43,763 nucleotides of DNA, from positions 1 through 43,763 of the forward strand of contig JAAYBL010000158.1 of assembly GCA_012718945.1 (NCBI GenBank), written 5' to 3'. The stretch is from Bacteroidales bacterium. Its GTDB lineage: Bacteria; Bacteroidota; Bacteroidia; Bacteroidales; UBA1402. The notes under the pieces were generated by a model. That model was not told where the DNA came from. It worked only from the letters and a program-made list of their open reading frames with translations, and made no database searches. Each line of letters starts with the position of its first letter. Within the stretch, counting starts at the first letter, position 1. Below are positions 34,011 through 41,684 of this stretch, one piece after another. Position numbers and translations under genes: made by a program.

Positions 34011-34041
34011 AACTTTTTAAAAATACGACCATTTCTTTCAA
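34011..34041 (-). promoter_or_regulatory. promoter of the esterase gene (-33 TTG and -7 TATCTTTG)
   Basis: Minus-strand TTG (34041-34039), 20 bp, TATCTTTG (34018-34011): full match to the Bacteroidota consensus and spacing. The leader would be about 78 nt. Confidence 0.65.
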
Positions 34042-34068
34042 GGGCCGTGTTTTTGGCATCATTTTGGC

Positions 34069-34076
34069 TATTTTTG
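34069..34076 (+). promoter_or_regulatory. -7-like promoter element for the deoxysugar cluster
   Basis: TATTTTTG, 34 bp before the mutarotase ATG 34111, divergent from the esterase promoter. No well-spaced -33 element. Confidence 0.4.
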
Positions 34077-34110
34077 CGGGCACAACCTTTTTTTGAAAAA
34101 ACACCGGCCT

Positions 34111-34434
34111 ATGAAACGATACGGCAGCCTTATAAAACTAAAGCCTGAACAACAGGCTGAATACCTGTCACTGCATGCAGCAGTGTGGCCTGGCGTATTG
34201 GCCATGATTAAAGCCTGTAACATCAGAAACTACAGTATCTTTCTCAAAGACGGCGTTTTGTTCAGTTATTTTGAATACATCGGTACGGACTATGAGGCCG
34301 ACATGGCCAAGATGGCGGCCGATCCGGAGACGCAGCGTTGGTGGGCCGTGTGCAAACCTTGTCAGGAGCCCTTGGAAACCCGACAGCCCGGTGAATGGTG
34401 GGCCGATATGGCCGAAGTGTTTCATGTAGATTGA
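34111..34434 (+). CDS. L-rhamnose mutarotase family protein (RhaM)
   Basis: 107-aa ferredoxin-like-fold aldose epimerase of the RhaM family, interconverting anomers of a 6-deoxy-L-sugar. Residues known in E. coli RhaM are conserved: Y18 and H22 (EYLSLHAAVWP) and the tryptophan pair W77/W78 (TQRWWAV), with the C-terminal MAEVFHVD. Start ATG 34111 (MKRYGSLIKL) follows the family; a TTG 18 bp upstream is unnecessary. It is the first gene of the cluster, 8 bp ahead of the FucP-like symporter. Given its neighbours its substrate is more likely L-fucose than L-rhamnose; no rhamnose isomerase or kinase is in view. Confidence 0.9.
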   Translation: MKRYGSLIKLKPEQQAEYLSLHAAVWPGVLAMIKACNIRNYSIFLKDGVLFSYFEYIGTDYEADMAKMAADPETQRWWAVCKPCQEPLETRQPGEWWADMAEVFHVD

Positions 34435-34442
34435 ATCCCATC

Positions 34443-35669
34443 ATGTCGACTCCCCTGCTACGCACATCTTCAGGTAAATCTTTCCTGATACCTTTTTTGT
34501 TGATCTCCAGCCTCTACTTGTTGTGGGGCTGTGCCCATGGTTTGCTGGATGTGCTCAACAAACATTTCCAGGGCTTTTTCGATATGTCTAAGGCTGAATC
34601 GGGCTTTGTGCAGTTTTCGACCTACCTGGCTTATTTCATCATGGCCATACCGGCCGGTTTCTTGATGCGCAGGGTGGGGTATAAGCGGGGACTGTTCACG
34701 GGATTGCTGTTGTTTGCCCTGGGAGCCTTTGCTTTTGTGCCGGCTGCGTTTGCCCACTCACCCATACCGTTTCTACTCGCGCTGTTTGTGCTGGCTTGCG
34801 GGTTGTGCATCATTGAAACGGGTGCTCATCCTTACGCCACTGTCATGGGACCGGCAGATACCGCTGCGCAGCGTATCAATGTGGCCGCAGCCTTCAACGG
34901 GGTAGGCTGGATTGTAGGCCCTTTGATTGGGGGAACCCTTATTTTTGGGGCTGATCCCGGTGATGCCATGGCTACGGCCAGGCCGTATGTCCTTGTGGGC
35001 GGCGTGGTGATGCTGGTCGCCTTGGTGCTGGCCTTTATCAAGCTGCCGGAGATTGTGCCTGAGGTTCCAACGACAGCAAAAGCTTCAACACAAGCTCAAG
35101 ATCGTCCTTTGTGGAAACACGGGGCCTTTGTCGGTGCTGTCGTCGCTCAGTTTTGCTATGTGGCAGCCCAAACGGGTATTTTCAGCTTCTTCATTAATTA
35201 TGTGATGGAGTTGTTCCCCGATTTGACCAGTTTACAAGCGTCCAGGCTGTTGAGTATGGGCGGGATGGGTCTGTTCTTTATCGGCCGGTTGAGCAGTAGT
35301 TTCTTTATGCGTTGGATGAAGCCAGCCAACCTTCTGGCACTTTTTGCCGGGCTTTCTGTTGTGTGCATGTTGCTGGTCATCGCTTCCTGGGGGATGGTCT
35401 CTTTCATCGCTTTGGCCGCATCCTTCTTCTTTATGTCTATGATGTTTCCTACTATATTTGCCCTGGGAGTCAGTGGTTTGGGTGAAAAGACCAAACAGGC
35501 ATCTTCCTACATCGTCATGGGCGTGGGTGGTGGAGCTGTGGCACCCTTGTTGATGGGGTGGCTGGGTGAAACCATCATGGCCATTGGTTTTATCGTACCG
35601 TTGGTTTGTTTCTTGGTCATATGGGTATATGGCTGGCGACAACGAGCCCCAAAAAATCCAACAGTATGA
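34443..35669 (+). CDS. MFS sugar:H+ symporter, FucP-like (first copy)
   Basis: 408-aa major facilitator transporter of the FucP family (FHS), 12 hydrophobic segments. D36 (LLWGCAHGLLDVLNKHF) and E125 (CIIETGAHPY) occupy the positions of D46 and E135 that couple proton and sugar in E. coli FucP. AQFCYVAAQTGIFSFFINYVME and MMFPTIFALGVSGLGEKTKQASS are FHS signatures. Start ATG 34443 (MSTPLLR); a longer frame would overlap the mutarotase. The stop overlaps the next ATG by 4 bp. Its first helix differs from the second FucP-like protein of the cluster (WGCAHGLLD against WGIANNMTD), so they may take different sugars. Confidence 0.9.
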   Translation: MSTPLLRTSSGKSFLIPFLLISSLYLLWGCAHGLLDVLNKHFQGFFDMSKAESGFVQFSTYLAYFIMAIPAGFLMRRVGYKRGLFTGLLLFALGAFAFVPAAFAHSPIPFLLALFVLACGLCIIETGAHPYATVMGPADTAAQRINVAAAFNGVGWIVGPLIGGTLIFGADPGDAMATARPYVLVGGVVMLVALVLAFIKLPEIVPEVPTTAKASTQAQDRPLWKHGAFVGAVVAQFCYVAAQTGIFSFFINYVMELFPDLTSLQASRLLSMGGMGLFFIGRLSSSFFMRWMKPANLLALFAGLSVVCMLLVIASWGMVSFIALAASFFFMSMMFPTIFALGVSGLGEKTKQASSYIVMGVGGGAVAPLLMGWLGETIMAIGFIVPLVCFLVIWVYGWRQRAPKNPTV

Positions 35670-36013
35670 AAGAAGCGTTGCACGAACGATTGGTGTGGGA
35701 GGGGCGTACCGTTGAAAAGATGGTCGTGTTGTATTGCAAATACCACCACCAGGAAAGGACTTTTACCTCAGAATATGGCCAAAAGCCTCTCTGTGCCGAC
35801 TGTCATGCCTTACTGACTTATGCCCTGAAACGCATCGAGGCCTGTCGTTACGGTGCCAACAAACCGACTTGTGCCAACTGTACGACCCATTGTTACAAAC
35901 CAGTCATGCGTGAATCCATCCGTCAGGTGATGCGTTATGCTGGCCCTCGCATGCTTTTGTATCACCCTTTGGCCGCACTCAAACACACCTGGTTATCGTG
36001 GACGCGCAAATAA
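35666..36013 (+). CDS. ygbA: YgbA-family (nitrous-oxide-stimulated promoter) cysteine-rich protein
   Basis: 115-aa small cytosolic protein of the YgbA family. Cysteines and histidines are arranged as metal-ligand-like pairs: C24 and H27 (YCKYHH), C43/C46 (CADC), C60 and C69/C72/C76 (CRYGANKPTCANCTTHCY), then the family's C-terminal RESIRQVMRYAGPRMLLYHP. E. coli ygbA is induced by nitric oxide through NsrR and aids recovery from nitrosative stress; the biochemical role is unclear. Its ATG overlaps the symporter stop (ATGA), so it is translated from the sugar-cluster message. Its presence inside a deoxysugar operon is unexpected. Confidence 0.88.
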   Translation: MKEALHERLVWEGRTVEKMVVLYCKYHHQERTFTSEYGQKPLCADCHALLTYALKRIEACRYGANKPTCANCTTHCYKPVMRESIRQVMRYAGPRMLLYHPLAALKHTWLSWTRK

Positions 36014-36027
36014 TTCACCCTACAAAT

Positions 36028-37044
36028 ATGAAGGCCTGGAAAAAGGCTGTATTGCAGTCGCCCAAACGATTGGCGTTGCCCATCATGACACATCCTGGTA
36101 TCGAGCATCTCGGTTATACCGTACTGGATGCAGTGCAGAGGGCTGATGTACAGGCTGAAGCGATGATTTGGCTGAATAATCACTACGACACTGTGGCGGC
36201 AACGGCTATGATGGATTTAACAGTGGAAGCCGAAGCGTTTGGTTGCAGTATTGAATTTCAGTTACACGATATGCCTCACATCAAGGGGCGTTTATTGGAC
36301 GGACCCTCGGCCGTGGAGGCCCTTGTATTACCATCCTTGACAGCAGGGCGTCTGCCCGTTTACCTGGAGGCTAACGACAGGGCGGTAAAAGCATTGAGTC
36401 CCAAGCCCGTTTTTGGTGGGATGATAGGACCTTTCTCTCTGGCAGGACGTCTATACGACCTGAGTGAGTTGATGATGGCCTGTTATATGGATCCGACGAC
36501 GGTACACTGTCTGTTGGATCGTTGCACCACCTTCCTCCTGGAATATGCCAGGGCGATGAAAAATCAGGGTTGCAGTGGTGTTGTCATGGCCGAACCGGCT
36601 GCCGGTTTGTTGTCGAACGAAGACTGTCTGGTGTTTTCATCAACCTATGTGCGGAAGGTGGTCGAAGCGTTACAAGATGACCATTTTCTTGTTGTGCTCC
36701 ACAATTGCGGTAATACAGGCCAATGTACGGAAGCTATGTTGGATACTGGGACTGGAGCTTTCCATTTTGGAAACGCCATCAATATGGTTGACACCCTGGA
36801 ATTTTGTCCGGATGATGTCCTGGTTATGGGCAACCTCGATCCGGTGGGTGTTTTCAAGCAGGGTAGTCCTGCTTCCGTCAAGGAAGCCACCCGGACCCTG
36901 CTGAATCAAACGGCGGCTTACCCTCATTTTATTCTGTCATCAGGTTGCGACATGCCGCCCCATGTGCCTTTGGCCAACCTTGATGCTTTTTTTGAGAGTC
37001 TGGATACGTTTAACCGTGACAAAAATGTTGAAGAACATGTTTGA
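36028..37044 (+). CDS. uroporphyrinogen-decarboxylase-like methyltransferase (MtaA/CmuA group)
   Basis: 338-aa TIM-barrel protein of the UroD superfamily. Zinc-ligand positions of corrinoid-dependent methyltransferases of the MtaA/CmuA type are present: H225 and C227 (LHNCGNTG) and C307 (SSGCDMPPHVP). FGGMIGPFSLAGRLYD, MAEPAAGLLS and MGNLDPVGVFKQG are group motifs. True heme-pathway UroD lacks this His-Cys-Cys set. Such proteins move methyl groups between a corrinoid protein and a thiol. No corrinoid protein is in view, so the partner is unknown. Start ATG 36028 (MKAWKKAV) is chosen; a GTG at 35998 would overlap ygbA by 16 bp. The gene is followed by the fucI promoter, which begins inside its last codons. 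Confidence 0.82.
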   Translation: MKAWKKAVLQSPKRLALPIMTHPGIEHLGYTVLDAVQRADVQAEAMIWLNNHYDTVAATAMMDLTVEAEAFGCSIEFQLHDMPHIKGRLLDGPSAVEALVLPSLTAGRLPVYLEANDRAVKALSPKPVFGGMIGPFSLAGRLYDLSELMMACYMDPTTVHCLLDRCTTFLLEYARAMKNQGCSGVVMAEPAAGLLSNEDCLVFSSTYVRKVVEALQDDHFLVVLHNCGNTGQCTEAMLDTGTGAFHFGNAINMVDTLEFCPDDVLVMGNLDPVGVFKQGSPASVKEATRTLLNQTAAYPHFILSSGCDMPPHVPLANLDAFFESLDTFNRDKNVEEHV

Positions 37045-37069
37045 AGGGTTGGAAAATGGTGTACCTTTG
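37040..37069 (+). promoter_or_regulatory. fucI promoter (TTTG, 18 bp, TACCTTTG)
   Basis: TTTG at 37040-37043 and TACCTTTG at 37062-37069, spacing 18 bp, slightly below the usual 19-21. It overlaps the end of the UroD-like gene and would start transcription near 37076, so fucI and downstream genes can be controlled apart from the first half of the cluster. Confidence 0.6.
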
Positions 37070-37076
37070 TGTTATG

Positions 37077-37096
37077 TTCAGCACAGTTCAGCACAG
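37077..37096 (+). repeat. perfect tandem 10-bp repeat at the fucI start site (candidate operator)
   Basis: TTCAGCACAG is repeated exactly twice in direct contact, immediately after the predicted transcription start (about +1 to +20). A 10-bp period is one helical turn, suited to two adjacent protein contacts on the same face. The rest of the 105-bp gap shows no other structure. Confidence 0.6.
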
Positions 37097-37149
37097 GTTA
37101 GTTCTATGTCTGAAACTCTAAACGATATGAATAACACAACATACTCATT

Positions 37150-38922
37150 ATGAAACAGTATCCAAAAGTAGGGATTCGTCCCATCATCGACGGTCGCCAA
37201 GGTGGCGTTCGGGAGAGTCTGGAAGATCAGACCATGAACATGGCCAAGGCCGCAGCTCAACTCATCTCCTCACGTTTACGTTATCCGGACGGCTCACCAG
37301 TGACCTGTGTGATTGCTGACTCGACCATAGGCCGTGTGCCCGAAGCGGCAGCCTGTGCTGAAAAATTTGAACGGGAAGGTGTAGGCCTCACACTTTCTGT
37401 CACACCCTGCTGGTGTTACGGAACGGAAACCCTTGACATGCACCCCTTCTATCCCAAAGCCATTTGGGGCTTCAATGGTACGGAACGTCCTGGTGCCGTA
37501 TACCTGGCCGCTGCTTTGGCCGGTCATGCTCAAAAAGGTTTTCCGGCTTTCGGTATTTACGGACAGCATGTACAGGATAGTACAGACACCAGCATACCGG
37601 CCGATGTGGAAGCCAAGATCCTGCGTTTTGTCAAGGCAGGCCTGGCTGTTGCCATGATGCGAGGTAAGTCGTATTTGGGCATCGGTGGTCAGTGCATGGG
37701 TATAGCCGGTTCCGTCGTGGACCACGATTTTTTCCAGGACTACCTGGGTATCCGGGTGGAAGGTGTTGATGAGGTGGAAATCCTCCGACGCATTGAAAAA
37801 GGTATTTACGATAAGACTGAATTTGAAAAAGCCATGGCCTGGACAACGCAGTATTGCAAGGTCAATGAAGGAATTGATTACAACAGCCCCGAAAAAGTCA
37901 GTTCCAGGGAACAAAAAGACAAGGACTGGGAATTTGTTGTCAAGATGACATTGATCATCAGGGATTTGATGAAGGGTAATCCTGTCTTGAAGGATATGGG
38001 TTTCAAGGAAGAAGCCTTGGGACACAATGCCATCGCCGCCGGTTTCCAAGGCCAGCGTCAATGGACCGATTTTCTACCCAATGGGGACTTTAGTGAGGCC
38101 ATACTCTGTTCCTCCTTCGATTGGAATGGATTACGTGAAGCCTTTGTGTTGGCCACGGAAAACGACTCCCTCAACGGGGTTTCCATGTTGTTTGGCCACC
38201 TGTTGACCAACACCGCCTCCATCTTCTCTGATGTCAGAACATTCTGGAGCCCTGAAGCCGTGAAACGTGTCACCGGCTACGACATGGAGGGGCATGCTGC
38301 CAATGGTATCATCCATCTCATCAATTCTGGCGCTACTTGCCTGGATGCTACCGGTAAACAACGCGATGCCAAGGGTCAACCGGTGATGAAACCATTCTGG
38401 GATATCACTGAAGCTGATATGCAGGCATGCCTGGAAGCAACCACCTGGTATCCTGCTGACCAAGGGTATTTCAGGGGAGGCGGTTTTTCCTCCAACTTTC
38501 TTTCTGAAGGGGGTATGCCCGTGACGATGTTCCGCCTCAACCGCATTAAAGGCATGGGCCCAGTGCTTCAAATTGCTGAAGGATGGACGGTTACCTTGCC
38601 CGATCATGTACATGAAATCATCAATAAACGTACAGACAAGACTTGGCCTACGACCTGGTTTGCTCCCAGGTTGAATGAGAGCCCTGCTTTCAAGGATGTG
38701 TACAGTGTGATGAACAACTGGGGTGCCAACCACGGTGCCATCAGCTTCGGTCATATTGGCGCTGACTTGATTACGCTTGCTTCTATCCTGCGCATCCCTG
38801 TCTGCATGCACAACGTGCCTGCCGATACGATCTTCAGACCGGCGGTTTGGTCAGCCTTTGGCATGGATGCAGAGGGTGCTGATTACAGGGCTTGCCAACA
38901 GTTTGGTCCTATATATGGGTAA
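37150..38922 (+). CDS. fucI: L-fucose isomerase
   Basis: 590-aa enzyme converting L-fucose to L-fuculose (family members also act on D-arabinose), Mn2+ dependent. It follows E. coli FucI closely in length, and the metal ligands fall at the same residue numbers: E337 (ATENDSLNG), D361 ([12 protein letters not shown]) and H528 (WGANHGA). The N-terminal [20 protein letters not shown] and C-terminal [19 protein letters not shown] are diagnostic. It has its own promoter with a tandem repeat just downstream, and is followed after 60 bp by the aldo/keto reductase. No fuculokinase or fuculose-phosphate aldolase is present in the window, so the rest of the usual pathway must be elsewhere or replaced. 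Confidence 0.97.
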   Translation: MKQYPKVGIRPIIDGRQGGVRESLEDQTMNMAKAAAQLISSRLRYPDGSPVTCVIADSTIGRVPEAAACAEKFEREGVGLTLSVTPCWCYGTETLDMHPFYPKAIWGFNGTERPGAVYLAAALAGHAQKGFPAFGIYGQHVQDSTDTSIPADVEAKILRFVKAGLAVAMMRGKSYLGIGGQCMGIAGSVVDHDFFQDYLGIRVEGVDEVEILRRIEKGIYDKTEFEKAMAWTTQYCKVNEGIDYNSPEKVSSREQKDKDWEFVVKMTLIIRDLMKGNPVLKDMGFKEEALGHNAIAAGFQGQRQWTDFLPNGDFSEAILCSSFDWNGLREAFVLATENDSLNGVSMLFGHLLTNTASIFSDVRTFWSPEAVKRVTGYDMEGHAANGIIHLINSGATCLDATGKQRDAKGQPVMKPFWDITEADMQACLEATTWYPADQGYFRGGGFSSNFLSEGGMPVTMFRLNRIKGMGPVLQIAEGWTVTLPDHVHEIINKRTDKTWPTTWFAPRLNESPAFKDVYSVMNNWGANHGAISFGHIGADLITLASILRIPVCMHNVPADTIFRPAVWSAFGMDAEGADYRACQQFGPIYG

Positions 38923-38982
38923 ATCCTTTTGATACGACGTTTAACAACCCATTATAATTAACTTCTCAAGCATTACCTTACC

Positions 38983-40005
38983 ATGACATCACCCCTTCCT
39001 GTTAATCCAGCCCTTGTACCCTTGGTCGCCTGTCAGCATGGCGCCACTATACCCGTTGTGGGGCTTGGTACTTTTGGCTCAGATAATTACACGCCCGATC
39101 AGGTCGCCTCTGCAGTAGACCAGGCTATTCGTCTAGGATACAGACACATCGATTGTGCCGCCGTATACGGCAATGAAAAGGAAATCGGATGTGTGCTGAA
39201 AAGGCTGTTTGAGGAAGGTGTGGTCAAACGGGAGGACCTATGGATCACCTCGAAGGTTTGGAACAACAAGCATGGAGCCGTCAGGGAAGCCTGTTTGGAA
39301 TCCCTGGCCAACCTTGGTTTGAGCTATCTCGATCTTTACCTGGTACACTGGCCGTTTCCCAATCACCATGAAAAAGGGGTTACGGTCGATTCCAGGGATC
39401 CCCACGCTGTGCCTTACGTCCACGCCCGTTACCTCAAGACCTGGGCGGCCATGGAAGCGTTGGTGGATGACGGTCTGGTACGTCACATTGGTACCTCTAA
39501 TATGACCAAGGCCAAAATGCAGTTGCTGCTCAAGGATTGCCGCATCAGGCCAATTGTCAATGAAATGGAGATGCATCCCCACTTTCAACAGCCTGAGTTG
39601 TTTGCTTATCTGACGGGAGAGGGTATCAAGGCCATCGGTTTTTGCCCCATCGGCTCGCCAGGCAGGCCTGAACGCGACAAAACCCCTGAGGATACGGTTC
39701 CCATCGAGGATCCCGTCATCGTGGCCATTGCTCAGGCACATGGGGTGCATCCTGCCGTTATCTGTGTGAAATGGGCAGCCCAGAATGGTCAAATTCCCAT
39801 CCCTTTTTCCGTGAAACCGGAAAAATTTATGGCTAACTTGCGTTGTGTTACGGAAGATCCGTTGACACCAGCCGAAATGGCTGCTATCAAACAGCTTGAC
39901 AAGGGCAACCGCTTTATCAAGGGGCAGGTATTCCTGTGGTCTGAGGCCAAGGATTGGCATGATCTCTGGGATGAAGATGGCCGGATTGCCGGTTACGAAC
40001 GTTGA
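38983..40005 (+). CDS. aldo/keto reductase
   Basis: 340-aa NADPH-type aldo/keto reductase with the complete catalytic tetrad D57 and Y62 (RHIDCAAVYGNE), K91 (WITSKVWN) and H122 (YLVHWPF). GLGTFG (residues 27-32) opens the barrel; the C-terminal cofactor loop (IPIPFSVKPEKFMANL) replaces the common IPKS of the family with IPFS, so coenzyme preference is not certain. In L-fucose degradation an aldehyde reductase takes lactaldehyde to 1,2-propanediol, a plausible job here; direct reduction of fucose or fuculose to a polyol is an alternative. It lies 60 bp after fucI and 39 bp before the zinc dehydrogenase, in one transcript by spacing. Confidence 0.9.
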   Translation: MTSPLPVNPALVPLVACQHGATIPVVGLGTFGSDNYTPDQVASAVDQAIRLGYRHIDCAAVYGNEKEIGCVLKRLFEEGVVKREDLWITSKVWNNKHGAVREACLESLANLGLSYLDLYLVHWPFPNHHEKGVTVDSRDPHAVPYVHARYLKTWAAMEALVDDGLVRHIGTSNMTKAKMQLLLKDCRIRPIVNEMEMHPHFQQPELFAYLTGEGIKAIGFCPIGSPGRPERDKTPEDTVPIEDPVIVAIAQAHGVHPAVICVKWAAQNGQIPIPFSVKPEKFMANLRCVTEDPLTPAEMAAIKQLDKGNRFIKGQVFLWSEAKDWHDLWDEDGRIAGYER

Positions 40006-40044
40006 ATCTCCTTATTATACACACTTTATAAATCGATTTGAAAT

Positions 40045-41106
40045 ATGTCAACAATGAAAGCCGCCTATTTGCCGGGCGATAGCACCGTCGTACTCAAAGA
40101 CGTGAAAATTCCTGAACCCGGACATGGTGAAGTGTTGATCCGCATGAAGGCTTCCACCATCTGTGGCAGTGATATCAGGGCCATCTACCACGAACATGTG
40201 GGTAAAGGTCCGGAAGGATACCAGGATAAAATTTGTGGTCACGAACCCAGTGGCCAGATTGTCAAATGTGGCCCTGGCCTGCGCCGTTTCAAGGAAGGTG
40301 ACAGGGTTGTGGTGTACCACATCTCCGGATGCGGTGTCTGCAACGATTGCCGCCGCGGGTACATGATCAGTTGCACCAGCCCATACAGAGCCGCCTATGG
40401 TTGGCAGCGTGACGGTGGTATGGCCGACTACCTTTTGGCTGAGGAAAAAGACCTGGTACTCTTGCCCGACAGCTTGTCATACGCCGATGGCGCTCAGATA
40501 GCCTGTGGTTTTGGCACGGTCTACGAAGGGTTGGAAAAGATCGGCATTTGCGGTAATGACGCCGTGCTGGTGGTTGGCTTAGGCCCTGTCGGATTGGCTG
40601 CCGCCATGTTGGCCAAGGCCATGGGCGCTCAGAAAGTCATTGGGGTGGATACCGTTAAGGAACGTATGCAAATAGCCTTGGACAAAGGCCTTTGTGACCA
40701 TGTTTTCCCGTCTGATGAAAAGGCCTTGGAAGCCATCAAAGCCGTGACCGGTGGTCAAGGTGTGGAACGCTCCGTGGATTGCTCAGGCAATGTACACGGC
40801 CGTAGTCTGGCCATCAAGGCTGCCCGGAAATGGGGTAAGATCGTCTTTATTGGCGAAGGGGGTACCTGTACCTTCAATCCCAGTCCCGATATCATCCACG
40901 ATCAGAAAACCATCTACGGTTCATGGGTGACCAACATCTGGCGCATGGAAGAGTTGGTGGAACGTATCGAACGTTGGGGTATACACCCTGAAGATCTTAT
41001 CACTCATCGTTTTACGTTGGATAAGGCATCAGATGGTTTCGCCCTCATGGCCGAAGGCAAGTGTGGCAAAGTAGCCATCGTATTCGACGAGGAAGTGAAG
41101 GGATAA
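40045..41106 (+). CDS. zinc-dependent medium-chain alcohol dehydrogenase
   Basis: 353-aa medium-chain dehydrogenase. Catalytic zinc ligands C40 (TICGSD) and H66/E67 (GHEPSG); all four structural-zinc cysteines C96, C99, C102 and C110 (CGVCNDCRRGYMISC); Rossmann motif GLGPVG at about residue 174, followed by an acidic VDT loop that favours NAD over NADP. The type resembles sorbitol and threonine dehydrogenases acting on polyols. With fucI and the aldo/keto reductase upstream it may oxidise a deoxysugar, a fucitol or propanediol. Two in-frame starts (ATG 40045, ATG 40054) are possible. It ends 40 bp before the RbsD/FucU-like gene. Confidence 0.92.
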   Translation: MSTMKAAYLPGDSTVVLKDVKIPEPGHGEVLIRMKASTICGSDIRAIYHEHVGKGPEGYQDKICGHEPSGQIVKCGPGLRRFKEGDRVVVYHISGCGVCNDCRRGYMISCTSPYRAAYGWQRDGGMADYLLAEEKDLVLLPDSLSYADGAQIACGFGTVYEGLEKIGICGNDAVLVVGLGPVGLAAAMLAKAMGAQKVIGVDTVKERMQIALDKGLCDHVFPSDEKALEAIKAVTGGQGVERSVDCSGNVHGRSLAIKAARKWGKIVFIGEGGTCTFNPSPDIIHDQKTIYGSWVTNIWRMEELVERIERWGIHPEDLITHRFTLDKASDGFALMAEGKCGKVAIVFDEEVKG

Positions 41107-41146
41107 TCAAAAAAATATCCCATCTTTGTCGGAAATTAAGCTGATC

Positions 41147-41614
41147 ATGAGCTGGAAAAGTCAATTAAAAGAAGCCTTGCCTCTGTTGGGACACCGTAAT
41201 TGGGTCCTGGTAGTGGACAAGGCTTACCCTTTGCAAAGTGCCCAGGGTATCACCACCATTTATACCAACGAGCGTCTGCTTTATGTGCTCAAGTACCTGT
41301 TGAAACGGATGCGCCGGGAACAACACGTCAAACCTATCGTGTACAACGACAAGGAACTGCTTTTCATGCGCGACGACCTGTGTGAAGGCATCGACTCCTT
41401 CAAATCGGAGTTGACGCGTTTATTGTCCAAGTCTGATGTCCAGGTGCTGCCGCATGATCAGATATTCAGCAAGTTGGAAGAGGCGTCGGCTCATTTCAAT
41501 GTGCTGGTGCTCAAGTCTGATTGCCTGATGCCCTACACGTCGGTTTTTCTCGAACTTGATTGCGGCTACTGGCCTGCATACAAGGAAAAGTCGCTGAGGG
41601 AGCGCATTTCCTGA
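41147..41614 (+). CDS. RbsD/FucU-like sugar mutarotase homologue
   Basis: 155-aa protein that I place, with caution, in the RbsD/FucU family of pyranase/mutarotases. Support: LLGHRNWVLVVDKAYPLQ near residues 14-31 parallels the LGHGD..V(I)AD..YP opening of FucU/RbsD with H16 and D24; LPHDQIF gives H103; and the C-terminal PYTSVFLELDCGYW resembles the final strand. The rest (LLKRMRREQHVKPIVYNDKELL) is less typical, so the assignment is partly from context. Start ATG 41147; the TTG at 41126 is less likely. If correct, the cluster encodes two sugar mutarotases of unrelated folds (this one and RhaM). Confidence 0.55.
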   Translation: MSWKSQLKEALPLLGHRNWVLVVDKAYPLQSAQGITTIYTNERLLYVLKYLLKRMRREQHVKPIVYNDKELLFMRDDLCEGIDSFKSELTRLLSKSDVQVLPHDQIFSKLEEASAHFNVLVLKSDCLMPYTSVFLELDCGYWPAYKEKSLRERIS

Positions 41615-41684
41615 GTCATTGATTTCTATAGGCCGGTGCAGCCTGCAATGCCCAACAATCTTATCTTCTTACCACGAAAACACC

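Noticed and set aside
36028-37044. Heme-biosynthesis uroporphyrinogen decarboxylase (hemE)
   Set aside because: The His-x-Cys...Cys zinc-ligand set and the sugar-operon context fit the MtaA/CmuA methyltransferase group rather than HemE.
37294-38061. 255-codon minus-strand open frame inside fucI
   Set aside because: Shadow of a highly conserved gene with all metal ligands in place.
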